DNA from: Rhizocola hellebori
Lineage (GTDB): Bacteria > Actinomycetota > Actinomycetes > Mycobacteriales > Micromonosporaceae
Reading direction: 5' to 3'
Assembly: GCF_016862955.1 (NCBI RefSeq)
Contig: NZ_BONY01000001.1
Location: 186,001 to 250,000 of the forward strand
DNA length: 64,000 nt
The notes beneath the pieces are model-generated. The model did not search any database. It had not been told where the DNA came from and saw only the letters and a program-made list of their open reading frames with translations. The translations under genes were made by a program, and so were the position numbers. Each line of letters starts with the position of its first letter. Position 1 is the first letter of the stretch. This document shows, piece by piece, positions 1-8,077 of this stretch.

Positions 1-1018
1 AGGCGCCCCAGATCGAGCCGTAGACCACACTGCCGCCGGTGACGTACGCCGTCTCGGGCGCCATGGTGAGGCCGAAGTTCGACGGCATCTGGGCCAGCAC
101 GCCGTCGATGATGCGGATGAGGTTCGCCTGCGACGCCGACAGCTGGTTGATGTTGCCGCTGCCGGTGAGGCCGGTCTCGATGTCGATGTCGATCCCGTCG
201 AAGTTGTACCGCTTCAGGATCGGCACGATGGTGGCTACGAACCGGTCGGCGACCGCGCTGGAGCCCAAGTCGATGCCGGCCGCCGCGCCGCCGATGGACA
301 TCAGGATGGTCAGCCCGGCTGCCTTGGCCGAACACATCTCGGCCGGGGTGGCCACCTTGACGCCCGCGTCCATGCCGTCCTCCCACAGCACGGTGCCGTC
401 GGAGCGGATGACCGGGAAGGCCGCGTTGACCACGTTGTAGCCGTGGGTACGGATGCGCGAGTCGGTGATCGGGATCCAGCCCAGCGGCGGGTGTACCCCA
501 TTGGCCGCGCCATCCCAGTTCTCCCAATACCCCTGCAGCACCTTGCCGGCCGGCCGCGACTTCACCGCACACGTCGTGCCTCCGGGCGGCTGCGAGGACG
601 GCGGCGGCGAGGAGGGCGGCGGCGAGGAGGGCGGCGGGGGCGACGACGGCGGCGGTGAGGACGGGGGTGGTGACGAGGGAGGCGGGGGCGAGGAGGGCGG
701 CGCCCCGGTGCAGGCGCCTAGGTCGCGCCAAAGCGAAGGCGTCGCAGCGGGGTTCCAGCCCGCGCCGACGTACGCGGTGTGCGTCACCAGCGCTTCGTAG
801 AGCCGGCCGCTGTAGGTGACCCGCGTTCCCACGGTGTAGGTATTCCCCTCGGCCCAGGCCGGTGAGTTGCACACGACAAGGACGCCGACCGCGTCAGGCG
901 CGACCGCGGCCCGCCCCGACGGAACGAGGATCAGCGCGGTCACGATCGTCACGGCGGCGCTCACCGCGGCCGCCACCACCATGCGCCGGGGTGGTGTCAA
1001 TCGATAGGTGTTCCACAT
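1..1018 (-). CDS. Secreted GH18 chitinase with N-terminal chitin-binding domain (3' end outside window)
   Basis: Hydrolyses beta-1,4-GlcNAc linkages of chitin outside the cell. Reading from the ATG at 1018, residues 1-40 form a signal peptide with basic residues before a hydrophobic core. A CBM5/12-like chitin-binding module follows (AWAEG...YTVGTRVTY...LYEAL...WNPAAT...LWRDLG). Next is a Ser/Pro linker of repeated SSPPP units at about residues 105-141, then a TIM-barrel domain starting GYWENW. The GH18 catalytic signature DxxDxDxE is present as D274, D277, D279 and E281, with E281 the expected acid. The open frame runs past base 1, so the C-terminus is not seen. There is no clear Shine-Dalgarno sequence; the short upstream stretch is AT-rich and includes a TTGACA. 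Confidence 0.93.
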   Translation of the reverse strand, partial: MWNTYRLTPPRRMVVAAAVSAAVTIVTALILVPSGRAAVAPDAVGVLVVCNSPAWAEGNTYTVGTRVTYSGRLYEALVTHTAYVGAGWNPAATPSLWRDLGACTGAPPSSPPPPSSPPPSSPPPSSPPPPSSPPPSSPPPSSQPPGGTTCAVKSRPAGKVLQGYWENWDGAANGVHPPLGWIPITDSRIRTHGYNVVNAAFPVIRSDGTVLWEDGMDAGVKVATPAEMCSAKAAGLTILMSIGGAAAGIDLGSSAVADRFVATIVPILKRYNFDGIDIDIETGLTGSGNINQLSASQANLIRIIDGVLAQMPSNFGLTMAPETAYVTGGSVVYGSIWGA

Positions 1019-1065
1019 CTGTTAATTATTAGGAAGGTTTACTGTCAATGTCTATAGCACTGTCG

Positions 1066-1611
1066 TTACAGGACGCCGTGGGTTTGGTACCAGGCGCGCA
1101 CCCGCGCCAGCATCGTCGGGTCCATAGCCATCCGCTGATGGTCGAAGCCGGCGTAGACCCGCAGCTCATGCGGCACCGCGTTGCCGGTCAGGATGGTGTC
1201 GAGCCGCTGGTCCAACGCCAGCGCGACGACCTGGTCGATGTCGCCGTGGTGCAGCTGGTAAGGCGTGACGATCTGCTGGGCGGCGGCCGGCTTGGTGGCA
1301 TTGGGACCGTCGCTGACCCCGCCCGCGGTGTGTGACGCCGCCCGGAAGTCGCCCGGGTGGGCACCCAACAGCCGACCGGTGACGAAAGCGCCCATGCTGT
1401 GGCCGTGCGCGGCGAGCCGGGTCAGGTCGACACCGCCGACACGGGTCAGCAGGGCGCGGGCCTTGACGGCGCGCTGCACGTTGGCCGTCGAAGCGCCGTC
1501 CGGGCCGTCGGGCGCATTGCCAAGGTCGTCGGCGTCCGGGGCATGGGTGTACATGGTGCCGATCGCGACCAGGCCCCAGCTTCGCATGGCCACCTCATCG
1601 ACGATCGTCAT
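1066..1611 (-). pseudogene. N-terminally truncated alpha/beta-hydrolase (dienelactone hydrolase/lipase-like)
   Basis: The 181-residue frame carries the C-terminal two thirds of an alpha/beta-hydrolase. The nucleophile elbow GHSMG has Ser72, a candidate acid lies in HGDID and a candidate His in FDHQR. It begins inside the segment that normally follows the oxyanion-hole strand (MRSWGLVAIGT), so about 90 residues with the HG-type oxyanion motif are absent. An in-frame TAA lies three codons upstream of the first ATG, which rules out extension. Upstream DNA is already the leader of the divergent metallopeptidase gene. It is most likely a 5'-deleted remnant. A functional short protein cannot be excluded, because the reading frame itself is intact. 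Confidence 0.55.
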
Positions 1612-1700
1612 CAGCCTTGATTATGGGATTCGAGATTACCAATCTCTGGGGCTGCCCCGGGAGAGTCGTGCACAACCTTCCAGAAAGGAGCACCCCCTCC

Positions 1701-2720
1701 ATGCTCCGTTCCGTAGTCATGACTCTGGCCCTGAGCCTCGCCCCCGGCCCGGCCGCGGTGGCCCACGAGTGGCGCGAGGTCTTCTCCCCCGACGGCACCA
1801 TTACCCAGCTCTACCTGCCCAAGCAGGTGGACACCGCACCGAGTGGGTTGGCGGCACTGGCCGCCGACGTCACGCCGCTGCAGCAGACCGGCCCGTCGAG
1901 CCAGCGATTCGACCTGGTCTTCGTCGGCGACGGCTACACCGCAAGCCAGCAAAGCCTTTTCGTCAGTCACGCCACCGCCAAATGGAACGAGGTGTCCGCG
2001 GTCGAGCCGTTCAAGAAGTACAAGGCCTACTTCAACGTGTGGCTGGTCCATGTCATCTCCGCCAGCTCCGGTGTGGACAACGACCCGACCCGCGGGATCA
2101 GCCGCAGCACCGCGATGGACATGGGTTTCTGGTGCGGGGGAACGGAACGCCTGCTGTGCGTCAGCCAGTCCAAGGCGCTGGGCTTCGCCGCCAACGCGCC
2201 CGCCGTCGACCAGGTGATGGCCCTGGCCAACAGCACCAAATATGGCGGCGCGGGTTACACGAGCGGTGGTCTGGCCACGGCCTCCGGCGGCAACGCCCAG
2301 TCGGGCCAGGTGGCGATCCACGAATTCGGCCACTCGATCGGCCGGCTCGCCGACGAATACTTCACCGCCGGGCGCACCTACACCGGCGGCGAACCCACCT
2401 GGATCAACGCCTCGAAGCTCACCTCGGCCCAGATGACGGCGGCCCGTACCAAGTGGTATGCCTACATTGGACGGCCGACCCCCGACGGCGGCGTCATCGG
2501 CACCTTCCAGGGCGCCAACCAGTACGCCAACGGGATCTACCGGCCATCGGACAACTCCCTCATGCGCTCGCTGGGCAAACCGTTCAACCTGGTGGGCCTG
2601 GACGCCATGGACGCCGCGATCGCGGCCAAGATTGTCATCACGGCCGCACCACCCGACGCCCCATCATGGACTGATGGATCTCGAGATCCGGCATATGCGG
2701 GCGGTCTGCGCGATCGCTGA
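1701..2720 (+). CDS. Secreted M64-family zinc metallopeptidase
   Basis: The 339-residue protein has an N-terminal signal peptide (hydrophobic LALSLAPGPAAVAHE). The motif HEFGHSIGRLADEY gives zinc ligands H207 and H211, catalytic E208 and the downstream conserved Asp-Glu-Tyr of the M64 (IgA peptidase) family. RFDLVFVGDGYT near residue 70 is also typical of the family. The start at 1701 is chosen for AGAAAGGAG at 1681-1690; a frame-open ATG at 1617 would bury the signal peptide. The last 47 bases overlap the downstream LysR gene, and the tail after about residue 318 looks unstructured. The substrate is unknown. Confidence 0.88.
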   Translation: MLRSVVMTLALSLAPGPAAVAHEWREVFSPDGTITQLYLPKQVDTAPSGLAALAADVTPLQQTGPSSQRFDLVFVGDGYTASQQSLFVSHATAKWNEVSAVEPFKKYKAYFNVWLVHVISASSGVDNDPTRGISRSTAMDMGFWCGGTERLLCVSQSKALGFAANAPAVDQVMALANSTKYGGAGYTSGGLATASGGNAQSGQVAIHEFGHSIGRLADEYFTAGRTYTGGEPTWINASKLTSAQMTAARTKWYAYIGRPTPDGGVIGTFQGANQYANGIYRPSDNSLMRSLGKPFNLVGLDAMDAAIAAKIVITAAPPDAPSWTDGSRDPAYAGGLRDR

Positions 2721-3624
2721 CACCGGCAGCCTGACGAAAGCCGCTGCGGCGCTTGGGCTTTCCCAACCTGCCCTCACCGCACAGCTGCAGCGGGTGGAAC
2801 GTGAGCTCGGGGGTCCCCTGTTCACCCGGAGCAGGCAGGGAGCGGCCCTGACCCGGCTGGGCGAGTTCGTGCTCAGCCGGGCCAGGGCCACTTTGCTGAA
2901 CATGGATGAGCTCAGGCGTGGCGCGGCCCGCCATCACGACGGCGGCCGGATCATCCGGCTCGGTGGCGCGATGGGGTCGGTGGCAGTGGGGCAGGCGCAT
3001 CGGCTCGGCGCCTACCTGCACGACATCGATCTGCGGCTGCAGATGGAGTACTCGCCGCGCCTGCTGTGGGAGTTGCTGATGGCGGGCCGGCTGGACGCAC
3101 TGACCACTGTGGACTATCCGGGGTTCGAGGTGCGACCGCCGCCGGGCATCGCCTGCGAGGTGATCGAGTTCGAGCCGGTCTTTGTCGCGCTCTCGGCGCA
3201 GCACCAATTCGCCGGTAGGCAGGAGATCGAGCTGGCTGACCTGGCCGACGAGACCTGGGCGCTGACCCCCTCGGACGGGGCCGGCTGGCCCGACTGCTTC
3301 CACGCCGCCTGCCAGCAGGCCGGGTTCATCGCCCGGGTGCCGTACACCATCGCCAGCCGCGCCCCGATCTGCGATCTCGTCGCCGCCCGCCAGGCCATCT
3401 CGGCATGCCAGGCCGTTTTTGAGGTTTCCGAAGGCATCGTGGTACGGCCGCTGGCCGGCTCGCCGATCGTCATGCGTCACCTGCTCGCGTGCCGCCGCGA
3501 CGGCCCGCTGGCCCCGCATCTGGCGATGCTGCTGCGATTCGGCCAGGAGGCCCATCACGACTATGCCCAGCGGGCACCCTCCTACCTGGCCTGGCGGGCC
3601 GCCCGCCGGGGTGAGTTTGATTGA
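2674..3624 (+). CDS. LysR-family transcriptional regulator
   Basis: The 316-residue protein has an N-terminal winged HTH (residues 1-60: MRAVCAIADTGSLTKAAAALGLSQPALTAQLQRVERELG), the hallmark of LysR regulators, and a C-terminal periplasmic-binding-like effector domain. The ATG at 2674 gives the standard LysR start, directly before the conserved RHMRA..A. It lies inside the 3' end of the M64 peptidase gene, so the two are probably translationally coupled, or the peptidase reading frame was extended by a 3' mutation. The target is unknown; the peptidase and the membrane protein gene downstream are the nearest candidates. Confidence 0.88.
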   Translation: MDLEIRHMRAVCAIADTGSLTKAAAALGLSQPALTAQLQRVERELGGPLFTRSRQGAALTRLGEFVLSRARATLLNMDELRRGAARHHDGGRIIRLGGAMGSVAVGQAHRLGAYLHDIDLRLQMEYSPRLLWELLMAGRLDALTTVDYPGFEVRPPPGIACEVIEFEPVFVALSAQHQFAGRQEIELADLADETWALTPSDGAGWPDCFHAACQQAGFIARVPYTIASRAPICDLVAARQAISACQAVFEVSEGIVVRPLAGSPIVMRHLLACRRDGPLAPHLAMLLRFGQEAHHDYAQRAPSYLAWRAARRGEFD

Positions 3625-3691
3625 CAATTCGCGATCAGCCGCGTACTCAGTTTCCTACCGTCCCATCGGCCCCCGAGAGAGCAGGCATACT

Positions 3692-4342
3692 ATGGCAACT
3701 GTCTCGCAGGACACCACCACGGTTCGCCGCCTGCGGCTTGGGGTCGGCGTCATGGGCATGGCCCTGCCGGTGGTGATCACGATCGGATACGCGCTGCAGG
3801 TCGGCGAGGCTGTCCTGCTCAACTCGATCAGCGGCGCCTACTACACCGACATGCGCGACGTCTTCGTCGGCAGCCTCTGCGCCATCGGGGTCTTCCTCAT
3901 CTGCTATCGCTATGCCCGCCCGGACAATGTGCTGAGCACGGTGGCCGGCATCGCCGCCATCGCGGTGGCCCTGTTCCCCACCACCCCCAAGGGCGAGCAG
4001 ATCCTCGTCTCCGCGGCCGACGACACGACCGGAATAGTGCACGGCGTGGCGGCCATCATCCTCTTCCTCGACCTGGCCGCCTTCTGCTTCTTCCTGTTCC
4101 CGCGCTCGACCGCGCCGAGCGCCCTGACCATGCGCAAGAAGACCCGCAATGTCATCTATACGATCAGCGGGATAGCGATCCTGGTCGGTCTGGGCCTGGC
4201 CGCGCTGGGCAGCAGGATATTGCCCGACGACGTGGTCCGTACGATACGTCCGCTGTGGTGGGGCGAGTCGGTGGCCATCTTCGCCTTCGGCATCGCCTGG
4301 TTCACCAAGAGCAACACCATCTTCCGCGACCGCGAGTCATAG
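3692..4342 (+). CDS. Polytopic membrane protein (DUF998-like)
   Basis: The 216-residue protein has six likely membrane helices: about residues 14-35, 50-66, 75-93, 112-133, 150-170 and 187-205. The segment ISGAYYTDMRDVFVGSLCAIG with following YRYARPDN and ALFPTTP is typical of a widespread family of uncharacterised bacterial membrane proteins. The start at 3692 follows a purine-rich GAGAGAGCAGG at about 3674-3684. It sits 67 bases after the LysR gene on the same strand. No function can be assigned from sequence. Confidence 0.7.
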   Translation: MATVSQDTTTVRRLRLGVGVMGMALPVVITIGYALQVGEAVLLNSISGAYYTDMRDVFVGSLCAIGVFLICYRYARPDNVLSTVAGIAAIAVALFPTTPKGEQILVSAADDTTGIVHGVAAIILFLDLAAFCFFLFPRSTAPSALTMRKKTRNVIYTISGIAILVGLGLAALGSRILPDDVVRTIRPLWWGESVAIFAFGIAWFTKSNTIFRDRES

Positions 4343-4392
4343 CGGACGCGCACTGGATCACCGGGCGTGACAGGGCTGGTTACCATGGCGCC

Positions 4393-4863
4393 ATGTTGCA
4401 CGCCCGCAAACCCAGCTGGTGGACCAATTCCTACGACATCATGGCCGGCAACCAGCTGATCACCAGGTGGAACCGGTCGTTGTGGCGCAATGGGGGCACC
4501 TTCGCACTGGACGGCCACAGCTACACGATCCGCGCCAATGCCTGGGGCAGCAAGTACACGATGACCCTCGGCACCGACCGGGTGATAGCCGCGGCGGAGC
4601 GGGTGGGCCGCAAGAACTGGACGGTGCAGGCGGGCGGGCACACCTATGCGTTCCAGCGCACCTCCATGTGGCGGCAGGAGGAGGCCCTGGTCACGGGAGG
4701 CCGGGTCACCGGCGTGATCAGGCGCGTGAGCACCTGGCGCACCGACGCGGTCGCCGACCTTCCCCAGCTCGAGCCGGCCGTCCAGGTCTTCGTCCTCGCG
4801 GTGGTGCTGACGATGTGGGACAACGCCCACTACGCCGCGTCTTCCGTCACCATCGTCAGCTGA
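4393..4863 (+). CDS. LURP-one/tubby-like fold protein, function unknown
   Basis: The 156-residue protein is predicted to be mostly beta-strand, with alternating hydrophobic strands separated by basic turns (RWNRSLWRNGG, GHSYTIRANAWGSKYTM, RKNWTVQAGGHTYAF). It ends in a hydrophobic helix (PAVQVFVLAVVLTMWDN). This layout resembles the small actinobacterial LURP-one-related (tubby C-terminal-like/scramblase-like) proteins, which end in one buried or membrane-seeking helix. The fold call is by pattern only. The ATG at 4393 gives the shortest consistent start; a nearby ATG at 4384 is out of frame. It converges with the YbjQ-type gene, with a 4-base gap. Confidence 0.6.
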   Translation: MLHARKPSWWTNSYDIMAGNQLITRWNRSLWRNGGTFALDGHSYTIRANAWGSKYTMTLGTDRVIAAAERVGRKNWTVQAGGHTYAFQRTSMWRQEEALVTGGRVTGVIRRVSTWRTDAVADLPQLEPAVQVFVLAVVLTMWDNAHYAASSVTIVS

Positions 4864-4867
4864 GCGC

Positions 4868-5224
4868 CTAGTCGACGAGCTTCTTGAAGTTCGCCTTGGC
4901 GAAATCGCTCACCGGTGTCACCCAGACGGCGGTGCCGTAGGCACAGACCTCGGTCCACTGCTGGAAGGAGCCGGTGTCGAAGCGCATCGCCACAATCGCG
5001 TTCCCGCCGCGCGCCTTGGCCTGCTCGACCATCCGGGCCATGGCCTGGTTTCGGCTTTCTGCCAGCAGCCGGGACATCTCCGGGATCTCGCCTCCGCTCA
5101 TGGCGCGCAGCCCCGCGCTGAAGGTCGTGCCGATCGTCATGGCCCGCACGGTCAGCCCGAACACCTCGCCGTACACCGCGCCGATCTCGAAGCCCGGTAC
5201 TTCATTGGAAGTCACCACCATCAT
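4868..5224 (-). CDS. YbjQ/UPF0145 family protein
   Basis: The 118-residue protein matches the YbjQ family along its length: an N-terminal VTSNEVPGFEIGAVYGEVFGLTVRA, a central GGEIPEMSRLLAESRNQAMARM, and the C-terminal GGNAIVAMRFDTG...EVCAYGTAV block. Members are small homo-oligomeric proteins sometimes called heavy-metal-binding domain proteins; their biochemical role is unsettled. The start at 5224 gives MMVVTS; the second Met at 5221 is equally possible. It is transcribed in the same direction as the sugar ABC operon upstream, 33 bases away. Confidence 0.82.
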   Translation of the reverse strand: MMVVTSNEVPGFEIGAVYGEVFGLTVRAMTIGTTFSAGLRAMSGGEIPEMSRLLAESRNQAMARMVEQAKARGGNAIVAMRFDTGSFQQWTEVCAYGTAVWVTPVSDFAKANFKKLVD

Positions 5225-5257
5225 TGGTCACACGCTAGCCGGGCCGATCCACCCATG

Positions 5258-6124
5258 TCAGCCTGCGAACCATGGCGTGGCAAGGCCGCGGCATCCCGGG
5301 TCGAGCAGCAGTACTTGGCCGGAGAGCGGCGCTTGCGCCAGCTGGTCCGCGCTCAGGCCGATGCTCGCGCTCGTGACGGCCAGGGTGCTCAGGTCCGGGC
5401 CGACGAAGGCGCACCGGGTGGGTCGCGGCACCGGCACCATCACCACCCGGTCGACGCTGCCGTCCGGGGCGTAGCGCACTATCCGGCCGCCGTCCCATTT
5501 GCAGTTCCACACGAAGCCCTCGGCATCCACGGTGACTCCGTCCGGGTACCAAGGCTCGCCCTCGTCGCACACAAAGACGCGCCCCTGCCCGACCGTGCCC
5601 GTGCCCGGCTCGAAATCGTAGGCCCGCACCACCTGCCGAGTGGAATCGACGTGATAGACGGTGCGCCCGTCCGGGCTCCACGCCGGCCCGTTGGAGCAGA
5701 TGATGCCCCCGAACGAGGCCGAGACCGTCCTATCCGGATGGAAGCAGTAGAACGTGCCGGTCGGCTGGGACTCGGCCATGTCCATGGAGCCGAACCAGAA
5801 CCGGCCCTGCGGATCGACTGCGCCGTCGTTGAACCGGTTGCCGGCCAGGTCGGTCTCCAGCGTGTAGACGACCTCGAGGTCGCCCGAATCGATGTCGCAG
5901 TAGACAAGCGAGTGCCGCAGCGCGGCCAGCAGACCGCCCCCGGCGCGCAGCGCGACCGAGCCGACCGGGTCGGGCAGCTGCAGGGTGCGGGTCGGCCCGG
6001 AGGGCCAGTCCCGTGAATAGATCTTCTGGCCGGTGATGTCGACCCAGTAGAAGCGGGACAGCCGCGCATCCCACAGCGCACTCTCGCCCAGCTCGCACTT
6101 GACGTCGGAAAAGACTTCAGGCAT
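5258..6124 (-). CDS. SMP-30/gluconolactonase (LRE) family lactonase
   Basis: The 288-residue six-bladed propeller protein carries the family landmarks: GESALWD with Glu14 as metal ligand, NDGAVDPQGRFWFGSM near residue 100, NGPAWSPDGRTVYHVDS near 145 and PDGVTVDAEGFVWNC near 195. Family members hydrolyse sugar 1,5- or 1,4-lactones using one divalent metal. It is the last gene of the ABC sugar importer operon and its start overlaps the permease stop by 8 bases. It therefore probably opens a lactone formed by oxidation of the imported sugar. The substrate cannot be named; no dehydrogenase or dehydratase is linked. Confidence 0.88.
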   Translation of the reverse strand: MPEVFSDVKCELGESALWDARLSRFYWVDITGQKIYSRDWPSGPTRTLQLPDPVGSVALRAGGGLLAALRHSLVYCDIDSGDLEVVYTLETDLAGNRFNDGAVDPQGRFWFGSMDMAESQPTGTFYCFHPDRTVSASFGGIICSNGPAWSPDGRTVYHVDSTRQVVRAYDFEPGTGTVGQGRVFVCDEGEPWYPDGVTVDAEGFVWNCKWDGGRIVRYAPDGSVDRVVMVPVPRPTRCAFVGPDLSTLAVTSASIGLSADQLAQAPLSGQVLLLDPGCRGLATPWFAG

Positions 6125-7112
6125 TGGATTTTTCCCTGCCGTAGGTGAGCAAGATGGCGAGGATGACCAGACCGTAGATGATGCTGCGGCCGTATTCGGG
6201 GACTCGTTGTGCCTGTAGGAAGGTGACGACGGCGACCAGGGTCAGCGAGCCGGCGACGACGCCGACGTAATGCCCGCGCCCGCCCAGGATCGAGACGCCG
6301 CCCACCACGACCGCGGCGATGGACTCGAACAGGTAGGGGTCGCCGAGCCCGAGCGATGGCTGACCGCCGTAGGCGACCAAGGCTATTCCGGCGATCGCGG
6401 CGAAGACTCCGCTGAGCGTGTAGAGCGCGACCGTCACCCCGCGCACGCTGACCCCGGACAGGTAGGCCCCCCGCGGGCTGACCCCGACCGCGTAGACGCG
6501 CCTGCCAAAGGTGGTCAGCGTCAACAGGACGGTGAGCAACAGCGCGACTCCCGCCCACAGCAACAGCTGGGCCGGGACACCGAAGACCTTGTCCACAAAC
6601 ACCTCCCGCAGCGGCTTGGGCGCGTAGGAGGCGCACGAGGCACAGGTGAGCCCCTTGGACAGGCCCAGGGTCAGGCCTTGCATCACCCCGTTCATGCCCA
6701 GCGTCATCACCACCGCGGGCACGCCCAGCCAGGCCACACCCATTCCGTTGGCGAAGCCGATGACCGCGCCGAGCCCGAGCGCCAGCGCCAGGGCGAGCCC
6801 AGTCCGCCCGGTCTGCCCGAGGCTGGTGGTGGTCAGCACGATCGCCGCGCCGTTGAGCACCCAGGGGATTGACAGGTCGATGCCGCCCACGAGCACCACG
6901 AGCATCTGCCCGGCGGCGACGAATCCGATGAAGCTGGCCACGACGAGCATCACCCGAAGGCTTGACCAGGTGGCGAAATCCGGGTTGAACAGCGAGCCGA
7001 TCGCGATCACCGCCACCGCCGCGGCCCAGGCGTAAAGCACGCGCCGCGTGTTCGGTGTCAGCGCGCGCAGTCGCGCGCGCCAGGACGGACCGCCGATTTC
7101 CGTTGTGCTCAC
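6117..7112 (-). CDS. Sugar ABC transporter permease (RbsC-like), second of two
   Basis: The 331-residue hydrophobic protein has the BPD_transp_2 (ribose/xylose type) pattern, with about ten helices and the conserved loop VLVGGIDLSIPWVLNGAA. Later signatures are FGRRVYAVGVSPRGAYLSGV and the glycine-rich VVVGGVSILGGRG. The GTG start at 7112 overlaps the TGA of the preceding permease (GTGA), indicating translational coupling. With the other permease it forms the heterodimeric membrane channel. A Cys-rich insertion (LTCASCASYAPKPLREVF) between helices is unusual and may lie outside the membrane. Confidence 0.9.
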   Translation of the reverse strand: MSTTEIGGPSWRARLRALTPNTRRVLYAWAAAVAVIAIGSLFNPDFATWSSLRVMLVVASFIGFVAAGQMLVVLVGGIDLSIPWVLNGAAIVLTTTSLGQTGRTGLALALALGLGAVIGFANGMGVAWLGVPAVVMTLGMNGVMQGLTLGLSKGLTCASCASYAPKPLREVFVDKVFGVPAQLLLWAGVALLLTVLLTLTTFGRRVYAVGVSPRGAYLSGVSVRGVTVALYTLSGVFAAIAGIALVAYGGQPSLGLGDPYLFESIAAVVVGGVSILGGRGHYVGVVAGSLTLVAVVTFLQAQRVPEYGRSIIYGLVILAILLTYGREKSNA

Positions 7113-8077
7113 AACGCTCCCCTTCTTGCTCGGGCGATCAGAGCGGCCCCGGTGCCCAGCAGCACGGCGACAACCAGGAAGAGCCCCTGAAACAGTGACT
7201 GGTAAAGCGGATCGATGCCGGCGAAGAAGATGACGTCGATGACGAGGGTGAGCGCGACCGCACCGGCCATCGCGCCCAGCGCGCTGCCCCGGCCACCGCT
7301 GAAGGCCACGCCGCCGACCACCACCGAGGCGATGGAGGTCAGGATGAAGGGGCCACCCGCGTTCGCGTCGCCGGCCGTGGTGGTGGACACGTAGAACACC
7401 GCGGCCAGCGCGCTGCACAGGCCCGAGAGCGCATAGACCGCTATCTTAATCCGGGCCGCCGGGACGCCTATCGCCACCGCACTGGTCTCGTCACTGCCGA
7501 CCGCGTAGACGCGCATGCCGAATCTGGTGCGACGCAACACGAGCCAGCCGAGCACCGCGAGGCTGAGCCAGATCAGGCCGGTCGGCACGGTCGGGTTGGT
7601 GAGCACCATCCGCACCCCGGACGGAATGGAGCCGCCCGGCACCGGCAGCACCCACAGCGCGAGCCCGCTGAAGATGGACAGGGTCGCCAGCGTGGTGAGG
7701 ATGGGAGCGATCCGCGCCCGCGCCACGATCACGCCGTTGACCGCCCCGCAGGCTGTCCCCAGCGCCAGTATGGCCAGCAGCCAGGCGAAAGGGGTCAGGC
7801 CCGATCCGTGCACCCGGGTCGCGGTGACAGCGACGCAGAAGGCGACTATTCCCCCGACCGACAGGTCGATGCCACCGGTGATGACGACCAGGCTCTGTCC
7901 AATCGCGACAAAGACCAGGGGCAGCGTGGTGTTGAGGATGGACAGGTAGTCGAACGAGGTGGGCAGATGGCCCAGGTTCGTGGTGTAGACGAGCAGATAG
8001 GTCACCGCGGTCGCGGTGAGCACCGCGTAGCCAAGACTGGCCGGGCCGCTCAGCAGCCGGCGCAACCGATCAGGCAC
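7109..8077 (-). CDS. Sugar ABC transporter permease (RbsC-like), first of two
   Basis: The 322-residue polytopic protein has the type-2 sugar permease signature VVITGGIDLSVGGIVAFC around residue 70, then TRFGMRVYAVGSDETSAVAIGV and VVVGGVAFSGGRGSALGAM. It pairs with the following permease and with the double ATPase upstream. Its ATG at 8077 overlaps the stop of the ATPase gene by 8 bases. All genes of this operon are overlapping or nearly so, consistent with one transcript from the binding-protein gene. Confidence 0.9.
   Translation of the reverse strand: MPDRLRRLLSGPASLGYAVLTATAVTYLLVYTTNLGHLPTSFDYLSILNTTLPLVFVAIGQSLVVITGGIDLSVGGIVAFCVAVTATRVHGSGLTPFAWLLAILALGTACGAVNGVIVARARIAPILTTLATLSIFSGLALWVLPVPGGSIPSGVRMVLTNPTVPTGLIWLSLAVLGWLVLRRTRFGMRVYAVGSDETSAVAIGVPAARIKIAVYALSGLCSALAAVFYVSTTTAGDANAGGPFILTSIASVVVGGVAFSGGRGSALGAMAGAVALTLVIDVIFFAGIDPLYQSLFQGLFLVVAVLLGTGAALIARARRGAL

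Noticed and set aside
453-800. Gly/Glu-rich open frame on the + strand
   Set aside because: It is the antisense of the Ser/Pro linker and chitin-binding region of the chitinase; its composition only mirrors the linker codons.
2638-3627. Minus-strand open frame opposite the LysR gene
   Set aside because: It has no recognisable domain and composition typical of antisense GC-rich frames; LysR has a full HTH and effector domain.
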